Source of the DNA: Ecdyonurus torrentis
Lineage: Eukaryota > Arthropoda > Insecta > Ephemeroptera > Heptageniidae
NCBI GenBank assembly: GCA_949318235.1
Contig: OX439137.1
Coordinates: 11,579,532 to 11,643,531, forward strand
Direction of reading: 5' to 3'
DNA length: 64,000 nt
This document shows, one piece after another, positions 31,686-45,363 of the stretch (positions are counted from its first letter, which is position 1; each line of letters begins with the position of its first letter). The notes beneath the pieces were generated by a model, which was not told where the DNA came from, ran no database searches, and saw only the letters and a list, made by a program, of their open reading frames with translations. Made by a program: the position numbers and the translations under genes.

Positions 31686-33009
31686 TAACAAGGCTATTCG
31701 ATTTTTTTACTTTTTTTGTAACTTTTTTTTTTTTTATCGTCCTGACTTTTTTAGTTTTCATCCATTTTGAGTGAAAGTCATAAAATATTTGTTGACTTTT
31801 TGTTATTAATATAACATCGATGCGTTTTGTATATTTAATTTTTAAGTTTGTTTTTATCATAAGTTTAATCTTTCATACATAATTTAAAAATGGTTTGTTT
31901 ATTCGTTCGTTCATTTAATAATTTTTAAGGGTTGCTGCACACTTACTCCAAATGCAAGTTTCAACTTTATACTACTCATTATTAGATTTAGAAAGTTAAT
32001 TTTAACTTATTGTTTTATAATAATAGTTATTCTATATTTAAAGCAGACACGTGTTTATATATAATGCGAACATGTAGACAAAATATAAATAATATTAGAA
32101 AATATAGACGTGTTTCGACGCCATTGTGTGCAGTTTAGAACAAGTCTAAACGCGTCATTGGCGCTAGGTGATGGGCCAATGGCCTTGCAGACATGTTATA
32201 AGGGGGGTATAGGGGGAGTTTAATATTGAGGGGGAGAAAATACAAGGGTGTGACGTCATATTATACTCCATACACATCCGTTCTCAGCAACTTTTTAGAT
32301 GCATAAGCGTGAGTAAAAGTTGTAATTTGTGAACGACATTTTTTTTATTCGTTCATCAAGCAGCGGATTTGATAATAATATTTTTCTTTTCATATGTTAA
32401 TTATGTCATTAATTTATAGGGGGAAAAAAAATCTTGAAATTCAAACAATTTTTATTGTAGCTTTTTTTATTCCTATTATTATTTATTTATTAAACACAAT
32501 GTGTGTAAAAACTATTCCTATTATGGAAGCTAAAATTTTATTACATACATATAGAAACAAGTGAAATTTAAGGGTATTTTGTTTTTGGGGAGCATTAATT
32601 TTAATTTGAAAAATGGACATTCGTTTGTGCGTAAAAGTAATCATGTCTAGACAAAAATAATCTAATAATCGTATTTATTATTTATATATATATTTTTTTA
32701 CTCTACTGGTCGTTATAACATGATTTATTTATCGAATTTTGACGTAAAAACAAATTCTCGGAATTTTGATCCATATAATATTATAATAATAAGTAGGGTT
32801 TGTTAGATATGTATATAGAAATATACTTTTCCTTGTTAAAAAAAATGAAAGGGATATTTTAGTATAGACAAAAAAGCAATTATAAAAAAAAAAACTTGCG
32901 AGTACGATGCCTTCCCACGACTTTAGCGATGCGTCTGAGAAGGAAAAAAAATGCTAAAGGGTTTGAGGGGAAAAAGAAGTGGGGAGGAATGAAATTTTTG
33001 AGACGGGAG

Positions 33010-33175
33010 AAGAGGATTGGTTGGTGAGTCAGTAGACTAGCTCTTTTCGTCCAATCAACATTGCTTGTTGTTAGTGAGAGTGCCTTTAGCTTTTTCAGCA
33101 GACAGTCTACAACACAACTTCATTCGTTTTAGAATACTCGAAGACTCTTGCTCGACTTGAGAATACCATGGATTA
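33010..33175 (+). promoter_or_regulatory. Promoter-like island with CCAAT and AP-1 sites
   Basis: Inverted CCAAT (ATTGG, 33016-33020), an AP-1 site TGAGTCA (33025-33031) and CCAAT (33051-33055) fall within 40 bp, followed by 100 bp of balanced composition. No TATA box. The downstream ATG at about 33168 opens only a very short frame. Confidence 0.35.
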
Positions 33176-35489
33176 TTTTATAATATTATTTTTAAATCAT
33201 CTATTAATTTCTTTATCTCTTATAATAATGTGTTGGTTTAAGTTTTTACAAAATTTTATTTTGAGAGGTCTTTGACATTTTTCTGACGCCATTTTGATGT
33301 TTTTATTTTTTTGTTTTATGTTATAAAAAATTGCCACGCATTCGGTTTGGATTTTATATTGGCGTTGCTTGTTTTATTTTTTTTATGTATAGCTCGACCA
33401 GACATTTATTTTTTTTCTGGACTTTTTTAATGGACCTTTGAAGTTTTGGGTGCCGGTGAAGAAAAAAAAAGTGATTTTTTTTTTTTTTTAAATGTTGAAA
33501 ATTGTTTCGTGCGCAGGAGGGGGATCTTGACTTTGGCTTAATTTATAAATCGAGTCAGTCTTTTTCTCTCTCCTATGCAAGGAACTAAAATATCGACTAA
33601 ATAACTTGACAAAAAGGAGAGGAAGAGTTGAATTTTTCCCTTTCAATGTTTGAAGAATAATATGTGAAATGTATATTGTGAATCATGTTTAAACTTTAAA
33701 CTGCAGTGGAAACGGGATGTCATTTTGCCGTAAATCTATATTTATTTTGGCATTTGATTTTCTGGTATTACTGCTAAACCTTTAAATCATCGTGAAAGAT
33801 TTCTACATATTAGATGAATTCGTGTGTGCTTTGATTAATAATATTCGTATAATATATATTATGTATTGTCTTTTGGGTGTGTGGTAATTTGGTTTGGTTA
33901 TAGTTGTGTGTTTTGTATAGTTTTTTTTATTATTTTTTTATTATATTTGAAATTTGCATATTAAAAAAAAATGCTACAAGAATCTGGGGATCTTAATTAA
34001 AGAATTGAGAGTTATTTCTGAAATAAAAATTTAACAATTTTGTTCGCTACACATTTCTTGTAAATGAAGTTCCCCTTTTGTTATATGTAACTTTTAATTG
34101 AAAAACTAGAAGAATAAAAAAGAAAAAGGATGCGCCATCAATTTTACTCCTACGCCATTTTGAAACTATTTACTCCCTTCTTTTACTATACTATATAATA
34201 CAGCCTCGAAACATTCATTGATTTTTTTTTATTACTTCATTGATAAATATTTGTAATTATTTTTGTTTAAAATGAGAAAAAAATTAAAGATGGCGGCCAA
34301 TTTATGTGCTGAGTTCAAGATTATGTATAATTTAGGAACTATTTTATAATTTATAATAAATGACTGAATTTTGAGGGAACCCAGCCTTTCAATAAATAAT
34401 TTTTTAAAATAAAATTAGTACATCAAATTTAATTTGAATAAAATTGAAATTTTGTACGTAAAATTAAATTAAAGTTTTTGCTGCATATTTGCGCATGATA
34501 CATGCGGAAAATGTGATAAAGATAAATAAAGCAACTTTAATTCCCATCATAATTTTTATATTGATCTTCAAATGTTAATATAATATTTTTTATTAGTCAT
34601 ACATTCCAGAATTCCTTAAAATATTGAGCTGACTGAGTAAGAAATATGTACCAGGAAATAAGGAAGTTAGGTCGGATATAATTTTTTTTCCAGAATATTT
34701 TCAAATATAAAAAGTCGTTGCAATAAGGCATCATGTTCACTGCATGCAGAGTAAATTTAGAGGGGTGCGTCATATCCCTTTTCTAGTCATTATATATAAT
34801 TACTGAAAAGATAAATATCATATAGGGAAAAATATTTTTAATATATAAAATTTTTAGTTTTTATGTAACTATATATATACAGCCATTTTATATGAATAAG
34901 GAAAAAATTATCTTCATTATTCAAATTTGAGAGAAAAATATATGGGAATATTTAATAGTATAAAGAAGATTATCTTTGAAATACAAAACGTCAGTGACAT
35001 TTACTTAAAAATTATATTATATATGACATGTTTTATGTCAATATAATATATAAAAAACAAAACAAAAACTGCATATTGGAAGCACGATATTTTCTTATCT
35101 ATATAGCTCACGCATTGTGCATTATTTTTAATTTTATATAATTATATGTAAATCTGACTACATTATTTCTCATAGTTTTAATTTTAAACAAGAATCATGA
35201 TGTTTTAATAATGATTGTAGAGGAGATGAATTTTGAATTTTGAATCATATACTAAATATCATTCGCGTGCAGGATATTGAGCTTGCGAGAAAAATATTGG
35301 GCATATGCATTTATATAAACAAATTATGCAGTACATAAATTATTTAAAAATATATTTTACGTTTCAAAATAATTCAGAATATTTTATATATGAAAAATCT
35401 ATATTATTCTGCGCGGGATGGTAAATTTACCGCACCCTATAAAGATGGTGACGCGAGCGCATACAATAAGGGTTACAAATTTTCTTATA

Positions 35490-35835
35490 ATTATGCATAA
35501 AGGATGACTTTTCATCCGTGCAAGGGTGTACTGTATGCGGATGACGTCATATTTATTGCGCTTGGAGGCCATACTGGAGTAGTGAATAACATTGCTCAGC
35601 ATAGGACAAACATCGTTTTAGTCGACTTTCTTTGGGAAATCGGTTAATTTTTTGTTATTGTTATTTTTCTCAGCACATACTATTGAGATATATACTAATT
35701 CAACATATTTATATAGCATCAATGCTCTCAAAAATATTGCATATAGTGGTTTTAAACTAAGAAAAATGATTTATTTTCCTATAATGCCACCCATGTTATT
35801 GAGTTATCCAACATGGCGTCGACTTTAACATAAAT
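35490..35835 (-). mobile_element. Family E element, copy 2 (inverted)
   Basis: Shares TGACGTCAT, GGCCATACTGGAG, GAATAACATTGCTCA and ATGCTCTCAAAAATATTGC with 49130-49455, in the same orientation, and with 11530-11825 and 48475-48775 when reversed. Confidence 0.6.
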
Positions 35836-35847
35836 GCATAGACCCTA

Positions 35848-36017
35848 TATACAGTCCACACCACCTAAGGATGCGACCAATAAGAGAGCATCTAAAAACT
35901 CTCCATTTAGTTAGCATTACCCCACCTCCTATAGTGACCTTGAGCACTTGAGTGTCTATTGGCTCGTGGCTCGATTTCGATTAATCGCGAACATCCTTAG
36001 ATGGCACGGACTGTATA
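35848..36017. mobile_element. Palindromic element with TATACAGTCC ends
   Basis: About 170 bp; left end TATACAGTCC, then CTAAGGATG; right end CATCCTTAG, then GGACTGTATA. It lies 13 bp beyond the family E copy. No coding capacity. Confidence 0.7.
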
Positions 36018-37290
36018 GTGCATAATTATGTTGTTTTTTTTATTCTTTTTTAATTAAATCCACCTTATTTAATATCAATTTAATAATTTATAATTTTATA
36101 TTTGTAAGAGCAATCGATCCGTATGAAGTTTATGAATAATATGAATTAATCATTTTGATACAATACATATAACACATCTATACGATCAAAAATTCATCGA
36201 GCGCATGCAAGTCTGCTTTTTTTGGTTTATAACAATTGAAATAAACAAATGTATTTTGTTTCATTATTTGTATATTTGCATAATATAAGTTTTCCTTTTT
36301 ACGGTGAATCAAGTTCAAGTCTGTATATATTATGACATGCTGCGGACCTAAATTACAAATTCGGCTGCACAAAAAAAAAAAATAATAAATTATAATTTTT
36401 TTATATAATTTTTTGAAGGGAAGGAAAAAAACGTGCTATTTGATATTGATCGCAAAATAATATAAAAATGATTAACAATATAATAATAAAATAAACGAAA
36501 CAAAATATAAAAAGAGACGCGTTAGAAAATTGGCTTTTCCGCACTCGCAGACAAAATTCTTGGAAATATTTCGGATAGCAATTTATATCTTCAAAAATTA
36601 TATCCCCCGTTATACACATGCACCTATTCGATTCACAGCTGTTATTAAAATTAAATACATTATTTTTACTGATTAAATCAAATATTACTTATAGGTATAT
36701 ATAGAAAAAAAATTGCACGCAGCTGCATAAACGCAAAAGTACCGTATATGTATTATGTATAATAAGTTTATTTTAAAAACATGTATCATTCCTTTTATAA
36801 ATTATAGATTTTTTTATAACAATATATTATAATGGTAAAAAATAATAAAGGGGAGCATCAACGGGAAATAGCAAATTATCAATTAGAAATTTTAATTGCT
36901 AAAATGCCCTTAATTATTAAAATTTTGCTTTATGGTAAAATATCATGAATGATTTAATCATTAATATTTTATTGAATAACACATACGAGCATATATAATT
37001 AAAAAAAAAAAAAAGCATGATGGTTAATGCGTACATCTTTTGCAAAACATTAGAGCAAAGAGAGAACGTTTCATGATATCTTCGTCTAAAACTTCATCGC
37101 CGGATGTAAATTGTATAATCTAAAGTAATTAATCAAAATAATAGTCTAATTAAAATGAAATCACTTAAAAAAAATAAGCATTTTCTTACTCCTGCGCGCA
37201 AAAAAATTTATATTTAGAAAGAAACTGCATGGGGGCAGGCATCTTGTAAGTTATGGTCCTGGGTTTAGGTGTGCTTATGTGATTATCGAA

Positions 37291-37766
37291 ATGAGGAAGT
37301 CTACACAAAGTTAACCCCTATGTTTGAATACGTCATTTGAAAGAGAAAAAGTGGTAGATAAACTTAGCATAGGCAATTACCTGGAAATATGACGTTTTAT
37401 TTAATAAAAGAAGAAATAAAAAATTTCAATTCCCAACCCTTTGCCGACTGTGACATCATTTGTTTACATCTGATTTTCAATTGTTTTCTGGATTTCATGC
37501 AACTGCTACAAATTCAAAAAAATTAACGGCCAATGGCCGCCTTTCAACAATGGGATCGTTTGAAATCCAGAAGACAAATGAAAATCGAATGTAAACAAAT
37601 GACGTCACAGTCGGCAAAGGGTTGGGAATTGAATTTTTTAATTTCTTCTTTTATTAAATAAAACATCATATTTCCAGGTAATTGCCTATGCTAAGTTTAT
37701 CTACTACTTTTTCTCTTTCTAATGACGTATTCATACATAGGGGTTAACTTCGTGTAGACTTCCTCA
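37291..37766. mobile_element. Long palindromic element, about 476 bp
   Basis: Arms of about 210 bp begin ATGAGGAAGTCTACAC and end with its complement; CATAGGCAATTACCTGGAAA and CAACCCTTTGCCGACTGTGA recur inverted. The spacer holds the shorter inverted pair TTTGAAATCC/GGATTTCATG. The arms are very similar, so the copy looks fairly young. Confidence 0.75.
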
Positions 37767-39709
37767 TTGTTGCACCTATATTATAATGCTCGCACTTTTT
37801 TGTAATGGAGAGATGAGTTAGGACCACTTGTCCTTGGGTGAGAGCAAAGAGAAAAGCTCATAAGGGACCATTCTAGTATTTGTAGGGACCTCTAATTTCC
37901 TATTATCCTTTTGCATTTTAAGTATAAGACGATTTCAGGGATTTTTGAGAAATTATATTTTGGTGCCTATAGGCTTACAGAAATATTTTATTAATGAGTG
38001 ATATAGATTTAGTAAAAATTAAAGAATTTTTCATCGCACCTCTGCAATTGGATTTTGAATAAAATATCATTGATCCATTTATTTATTTCAATATAAATGA
38101 TTTTGTGCAGTGGTTTATTTTATTGAACTTCTCATATAATTAAATGCAGCTAGCTTATTTCTCATTATTATTATTACACTGAAAGAAAATTATAGTTCAA
38201 TTTGAAACTGCATTGAAACTTTGTGATAGTTGTTTGTGTGAGCACTGCAAAATTATGTTACGTAAGCTCTCTCTTGTTGCCATGCCAAAGTTTTATTTCG
38301 TATCATAATGCAGTTTATGCTGCATCGCGCAATGAGGAAAGAGAATGGAGGGGAAGAGAGTTCGGCCATTTTGTCTGAGAGGGTGCAAGCAGGTGCATGA
38401 GACAAAAGAGAGGGAGGAGGGAATAGAATATAAAGGGGGTGGAACAGGAAAAAGTTATATAAAACTTAATAGCATGCATACATAATACCGCTAATAAATG
38501 CCTTTTTTTTTTTTTTTTTTTATTTATTTTTTTTTTTGTGATGAGTCTTTTCCGTTTCATTTTTAAATTATCAATAGCTAAAGTGTGTAATGTTTTCTTT
38601 TTCTTTAATAAAAAGAAATTAACGGTACTTTTTTGCATTTAATTTGCATAATTTATATATGATTATATGCGCACATGTTTATCAAATAGCTATTTTTGTA
38701 TAGCTCTTTTTTCTCTCTTAATTGTTTCGAAGAATTTGGTTCTTTAAATTTGAATCTACATATCAAATCAATTTTTTAATATACGTTAATAATTTACGTA
38801 TAATACTAATGCCCATTATTGTTTTATTTCTTCAGTTATATAATTATATTTCTTTCGCCAAATATATTTTTTTAATAAAAAACTCGTTAACCAAATTCAT
38901 TTTATTAAATTTGAATATTTTTTTGAAAGGTCATTTAAAAAGAAGTTAATTCATTTATTGGAATAAAAAGTGGCGTTCATTTTATACAGAAAAACATGAT
39001 GTATTTTTTTAATGCACTGGGCACTATAAGCATTATATTATTATTATATCATATTTATATAGCTGGACGGACTTATATAGGGGGCGAGCCAGCATGATCG
39101 ACAAAAGTGCCTCGCTTATATAAAGTATACTTCATATAAATTGTAAATTATTACAAATTTATTGCAGATTGCAGATACATTAATATAACCTATTTAGTAT
39201 GCAGGATTAAAAAAAAAAAGTTAATAAAATTTGATATAAACACAAATTTAAAATTCTTTATGTGGGAAAAGTTAATATTTCTTTTTGTTTCAAACTTTTA
39301 TTAATCCTACTATATGATATAATTTTGCATGCATGTTACATGTATGATAAAGAGGAAATGTGTTACCCTATGCCTATACTGTAACTTTAGTAAACATTAA
39401 CACCGAAAGTCTTATAAATTATTAATTTATTTCTATAATATTAACCTTCAGAGATTTCATTATCCAGGCTCAGAGAGAAATAATATTTTGTTATATTTAT
39501 TATGCGACGTTTGTCACTGCAATGGCATGGCATGCATATTTTTCTAAGAATGTCTTATACGCAGAGTAATCATAGTTTTATGCTGAAGTTATGCTTTTAT
39601 AAGACAAAGTATTGCATATCGCAGATAATATTTCGATATTATGCACTTTGCTATATAGTGGGATAAAGCATAAGGGGACTTGTTTTATATTATGCATCGG
39701 TATATAATA

Positions 39710-40492
39710 CAGGGTGTTTATTTAAATTTTTACTTTTTCAGAAGCGTTTTTTAATATGAAGTTTATTGACAAATCAGACTTATTATATACATCAAATTAA
39801 AGCTTAAGTTTTGACATTTTCTTTCTGTTTTTAAAAATGTGATTTGTTGATTTTTATTTTGACTAGATGCAAAACAATACGAAGAGCGATTTTTTCGAAC
39901 AACAGACGTTAGCAAACAGCGTTTTCCTTAAAAACTAAAAAACGACTTATTAATTTTTTTTTCTTACTTAAAGTGATGATAAGCAAATGACATTAAGGTT
40001 TCTCCATGTGGGAACCATTTGTAGCCCGGCAGTTGTCAAGTCGAAACTGCAGTTCGAGCCACACGCGTTACGGAGCATCTAAGCCGTGATGCCCGTGATG
40101 GACTCGATAGCATCAGTAATCCTGATGGCGTCACTACAACTCTGGGATATTTTGCACTGGAGTCTTAAACACTTTGTCTTTGACGTCCCACAAGAAAAAA
40201 TCAGGTGGGGTGAGGTCTGGTGATCTCGATGCCCAAGCTGTGGGTCCATCTCAGCCAATCCAGCCTTGTTTACATCAAGATCTGGCGCAATCAACAGTTT
40301 TTTTCTTCAAAAATGAACTGTTACTCCACTTACTGATTAAAATGAAAACCACTTGGCATAACTCTTTTTTGCAAACATTTTTAAAAATGTCAAAATTTGT
40401 GCTTTAATTTGATATATAACAAGTTGCAATTGTAAAAAAATGTCATAGTGAAATCAGCCTCTAAAATAGTAAAAATTTAAAAAAACACCCTG
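39710..40492 (-). mobile_element. Deleted mariner/Tc1-superfamily element
   Basis: Ends CAGGGTGTTTATTTAAATTT and, inverted, at 40473-40492, flanked by TA on both sides, the typical target duplication of this superfamily. The terminal repeats extend about 120 bp with mismatches. Between them, on the minus strand (about 39980-40265), lie remnants of the C-terminal transposase: the segment DGPTAWASRSPDLTPPDFFL is clear and includes the third-acidic-residue region (SPDLTP.DFF). Stops and frame changes interrupt it, and the N-terminal and first catalytic parts are missing. It cannot encode a working enzyme. Confidence 0.8.
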
Positions 40493-41109
40493 TATATTAT
40501 ATTGCACCGATCATATAAATATATAGAACGAGTCTTTTTATATATACCAATTTTAAATTTTGAAAATTGTTTTAAAAAGACTCGTTCTCCAAGAGCATAT
40601 TATTATAATAAAAAATAGAAGAAAAAAAATCATAAAAGTGTTTGTGAGTGTCTGTGCGATTTGTTGATATTTATATTATTATATTGAATATTACTTATAC
40701 TGCGTAATTGTGATTCTATATCAAAAGAGGTTTTAAATTTTCAAGGAAATTAATTTGCATGACGCACACCGCTGACACACCATGAACTTTATAAGAAATG
40801 TATAAGAAAAAAATAAAATCTATAAGAACCCATGCATGAGTCAGAAAGGGACTGCAATAATATAGAAGACCCCGCGTGCACTGCACATTGCACATAAAGT
40901 ATATTATATGATATACTTTTTTGTTTTATATGTAAAAATAAGAAAAGTGAGCGAGAAGACAAATAATGTAAAATTAAAACTTCTAAATTAAAATCGTGTC
41001 TTAAAAAATATAAATATTGGCAAAACAAAGCTAAAATAAATAAAATTTCAAATATTCCAAGAAAATTATCGAAAAAAAAAAAAAAAAAATGTGTCTGACT
41101 GGAAGGTGA

Positions 41110-41380
41110 AAATGTAAGGAATCTCACTTTCTTTCCGGTTGCACTGGGCTTATATGTATTGCGAGTTTTGAGAGTGAGTGAGAGACAGTGCGAGTATGAC
41201 TTGCTTGAAAAGCTCGTGCGAAATTTATTTTATTTGGCACACATATGAACATGTCTGGCTCGGCGCGGGTTAATACTTTGTGTCTGCATCAACTTTGGCT
41301 GGTCGGCCGCGCAAGTATTATACAGCGGTATTATTGCATGCGGCAAGCGGGCGGTGCGGCGATTGAGGCGTCAAATCATA
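41110..41380. promoter_or_regulatory. CG-rich island 3
   Basis: Segments CTCGGCGCGGGTTAATAC and GCGGCAAGCGGGCGGTGCGG stand out from AT-rich flanks. No reading frame or splice pattern gives a gene. Function not known. Confidence 0.3.
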
Positions 41381-42227
41381 TAATAATATACTTGTCTCTG
41401 CTCTGCATATATACGTGATGCTAAAGTGTATAATAAGTGGGGCATGTTTTTTCTTTGTTATTATTTTTTTCACTTTTAATAATATATTATGTAATTAATT
41501 TTTTTTAAATCATAATTTTTTCCCCTTGATACGGATATATGAATTTAAGGGTTTTGTTGATAAGTATACAAGCTCTTATACCTCTGAAATTCTAAAGTAT
41601 ATAATAAATTCTAAACTTTATTTTTATGTAACTTTTTATCCTATAGGTCCTTTTTTCCATCAGACCCTGTGGCGCGGGAGATTATTTTATTGAAACTATA
41701 ACATGCAAAAGCCCTGCGATGTTGCGGGAGTAAATCTAAAAAATTCGTATATAAATAATGAGTGGCTAAAATTTTAAACATTCTTTTATCACTAAAAAGT
41801 CTTACTTGCTCTTAAAGGCATAGACAATATGAAAACATTTGCATTTAGATCACAAAACACTTGATGGGACTTGTATAAATATCGTTAGTTGGTCTGAAAA
41901 CCCAACTATCAGAAAATTTAGATTTATGCAACCCGCACAACATTTTCATACTAGTTTTTGCCTGTTAATGGCGTCATAAACAGAAATATTCACGCCAATT
42001 GCATATTTTTTTCAAGCTCTTTTGTGGGGCTACATTAACATTCTGGTAACAAATATAATCAGTTTTGTATAGATCCCATTTTGTGTTTAGAACAATACAT
42101 GTTGTTTCAATGTTTTCTATGCCTTTAAAAACTTTAAAATGCATGATGAGTCAGAGTGTCTCATTTCAGAGCCTGAAAAAAACAAAATCATAATTTATAA
42201 TTGTTATGCAATTAATAATTTAATAAG

Positions 42228-42258
<31 letters not shown>

Positions 42259-43589
42259 TTCTTGAAAAACGAATAAAAATAAAAGCAAAAATCTATAAAT
42301 ATTATTCTCGTTGCATTTTTATAGTAAAAAAATACACGAAAGCTATAATAAAACTTATATCCCATAAAGACAAAAATTAAGTATATTTTACATTGGATAA
42401 AAAAATTTGTATCATAAAAAACTCTCTCCCCTTTCACCGTATATAATTCTCCATGCATGATGATGCATTACGCCAAATTGAGACGAGACAAGCGACAGAC
42501 GGTATATTACTGCACCACGTATAATAATATATATATGTATGCGATCTTTGCTGAGATAAATATAACCACAGCAGCAGCAGACAGACATTACACAAATATA
42601 ACAACTGCAATGGCTCATGGCTGCATGACTTTTTTGTCATGCGTGATGTATAAAGTACCGACTATATATTTTTTTTTATAAATTACATCTTGTGTACGGA
42701 AAAGTATAAGGGATATGACTCACACGCGTCGTATATACAAGATAAGGAAACATTATAATTTTTCCTTTTATAATTTTATATTTTTCTCTGATAAAATATA
42801 TTATATTGTATTGGATATAATATAAGGCTGTGCGGATAGCGGGTATTATAGAAGAATAAGCCAAATGCTACAACCTATATATATATATTTTAAAAATGTA
42901 GACTTAAATAAATTAATTAATAGGCAGATAAAGTTCGAAGGAAATTGTTTAATTATAGCTTCCGAGACAAATAAAAATATTTAATATATTATATTCTTAA
43001 TGCATTTATTATATATAGCCAAGAAACTTGATATAGCAATATAATGCTGCATTCGTATGATTGCAATTTTTAAGCTGCAGGGTCATGCAAAAAAAAAAAA
43101 AAAAAAAAAAAAAAACTTTGGGACACCTGACATTTTAATTATGTGACTTTAATTGAGGAGGAAAACCTTAAATGGCATTCACTTGTAGATATGAAAAAGT
43201 GCAGTTATTAAAAAGAAAAAAAGTCTTTTTATAACCCTGAAATTTGACCATAAAAGCATCGTAAAAAGGTTTTCGAAAATCCTTTTCTTTCAATAGACTT
43301 ATAAAATTTAAATAATATTATAAAGTTAGTTTCCCCTCCTGTTAAATGTTTACAATGATGTCTAATTGTGCGTGTCCTTAACACTTGTCAATCATACTGA
43401 ATTGTTGAAGATATTGACAATTGATTGGAAATAAGGTGTGATCTTACTTTTGATATACACAACAATGGTTTTTGTGTGATATAGTCAGCCTGGCAGGTGT
43501 CACAAAATCAGGAAATGCACTTAACTTTGGAATTTGGGATATCATAGCATATGGCAGGACATCAATTTTGCAAATATGGGTGAGAGAGA

Positions 43590-43590
43590 G

Positions 43591-43621
<31 letters not shown>

Positions 43622-43740
43622 TCAGAAAAATATTGGAAATCAATTTTGTAACTTAGGACAAAAATAATAAGAAATAAAAACTAATGTCTTTGTTCCTGCT
43701 CACATGTTAATCTTATTTATAATTACAGTTTGTTTGTTTT

Positions 43741-43811
<71 letters not shown>
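43590..43811 (+). repeat. Two (GA)n microsatellites
   Basis: About 43591-43621 and 43744-43811, 120 bp apart. Confidence 0.9.
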
Positions 43812-43813
<2 letters not shown>

Positions 43814-43929
43814 GAGAAAAACTTACGAAATATTTTCAAAAATAATAAATTATTGAAGTATAAATAGACAGGTTAAATAGTTAATAAATTTATTATTATA
43901 TGCATAATGATAATACTATACCATGCAGT

Positions 43930-44078
43930 CAGGGGCGTGTTCAGGGGGGTGTTTTCGGGGTCCGGACCCACCTGTAGGGTCTGAAAAAGCATGGGAAAAG
44001 GGGACGGTTTCCACCCTTTGCCTTTGCTCAATATAGGTTGGACCACTCCCGTCGCAAAATCCTGATGCCACGCCCCTG
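43930..44078. mobile_element. CAGGGGCGTG miniature element
   Basis: 149 bp with ends CAGGGGCGTG and CACGCCCCTG. Flanking 8-mers are CATGCAGT and CATGCTTA, a poor match if they are a target duplication. The CAGGG start suggests hAT-like elements. The body is GC-rich compared with the flanks. Confidence 0.65.
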
Positions 44079-44514
44079 CATGCTTATATTACTTATAATT
44101 GATATTATATATTATGTATATATAATAATTATATACTTAATTTACTCATTTAAGGTTATGGTTATAGTAGATTGCAGTTATTGTTTGTTGGATTTACAAA
44201 TATTTATTTATATATTATAGTATACTTTTTATCTTTTATTTATATCTTGTGTTTGTATACATTACTGCACTGTATATAGATATACTTCAACCCCAAACTG
44301 AGTAATATAGAAAATAATATTGACAAATGACAAATAGGAAAAAATGTCATATTTCACCGCGTATACTATATAAATTTTAAAATTCTTGAACTCTGCGTTG
44401 ATTTTTATGCATATTCGCGAATCGATTAAAGTTATTACACACCCCATGCAGAAAAATATAAATATTATAATTTATAATATACATACACATTTAATTTTTC
44501 TATGAAAATGACCT

Positions 44515-44580
44515 AAAACGTCTGTTTGTCCTATGCTGCAGGGCAATATGTGCTCAAACATGGCGTTAGCTTGCAATTTC
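44515..44580 (-). repeat. Fragment of family E
   Basis: GTTTGTCCTATGCTG and CAAACATGGCGT match parts of the family E copies, in particular 11735-11752. Too short to define ends. Confidence 0.35.
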
Positions 44581-44764
44581 GCATGCATTCTATCTTATTG
44601 GATTATATAATATTATTATAATTGATGCTTACATAATTATTTCACGTATTTCTTTATTACTATTTTTTCCTTCTCTGATAAATAATGTAAAATGTATGTA
44701 ATTTTATTATAATGTTAAAGAAGTCTATTTCTATGCCATGTATATTAGCAGCAAAGTAAGAGAG

Positions 44765-44885
44765 AGAATACATGCAGACATTTCTTATCCCAACCCTCGA
44801 CACCGGAAATATCACGCGCGTTTGCGGCGTCTCATCGTAGATTTAGCCTTGTAAACACGCGGGCGATCTTTTCCTTTTCATCGTA
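44765..44885. promoter_or_regulatory. CG-rich island 4
   Basis: Includes CACGCGCGTTTGCGGCGTC and ACACGCGGGCGATC within 70 bp. No gene found beside it. Confidence 0.3.
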
Positions 44886-45330
44886 TGAAGCAGTGTACTT
44901 TGCAAATATATTATAAATAAATCGATTATTGACTAAAGATTATGGCCAGATGAATGAATGACATTGTCATAAACATCAATGAATTACTTATTGCCTCGTT
45001 ATCTTTCTTCTCTATATTATATATCAAAATATAATTTTTGAATCGATTTTTTTAAAACAAAATAAATATCATTTTGGAGATTTGATTTTTTAATTAAATT
45101 ATATATATCCGTATCATTTACCATCTCTTTTATGTGCATACTTCTGTTTTATTTTTTATGCAAAAGGGTTGTTATAGGATTTAAGAAACTGACCCAATGC
45201 AATCGGGGGATCAAATTTTCAAGCTCCGATCACGAATAATGTAACATTACTTTACTGTAAAAATGATATGCACAAAGATTTTAATTTAATATATCTCATA
45301 AATTTCCTTGTACAGTACTGTACCTTCCAT

Positions 45331-45331
<1 letters not shown>

Positions 45332-45361
<30 letters not shown>
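45332..45361 (+). repeat. (GA)n microsatellite
   Basis: About 14 GA units. Confidence 0.85.

Positions 45362-45363
<2 letters not shown>

Noticed and set aside
40079..40294. 71-codon minus-strand gene
   Set aside because: It is a frame-shifted reading of decayed transposase; the homologous residues are in another frame with stops.
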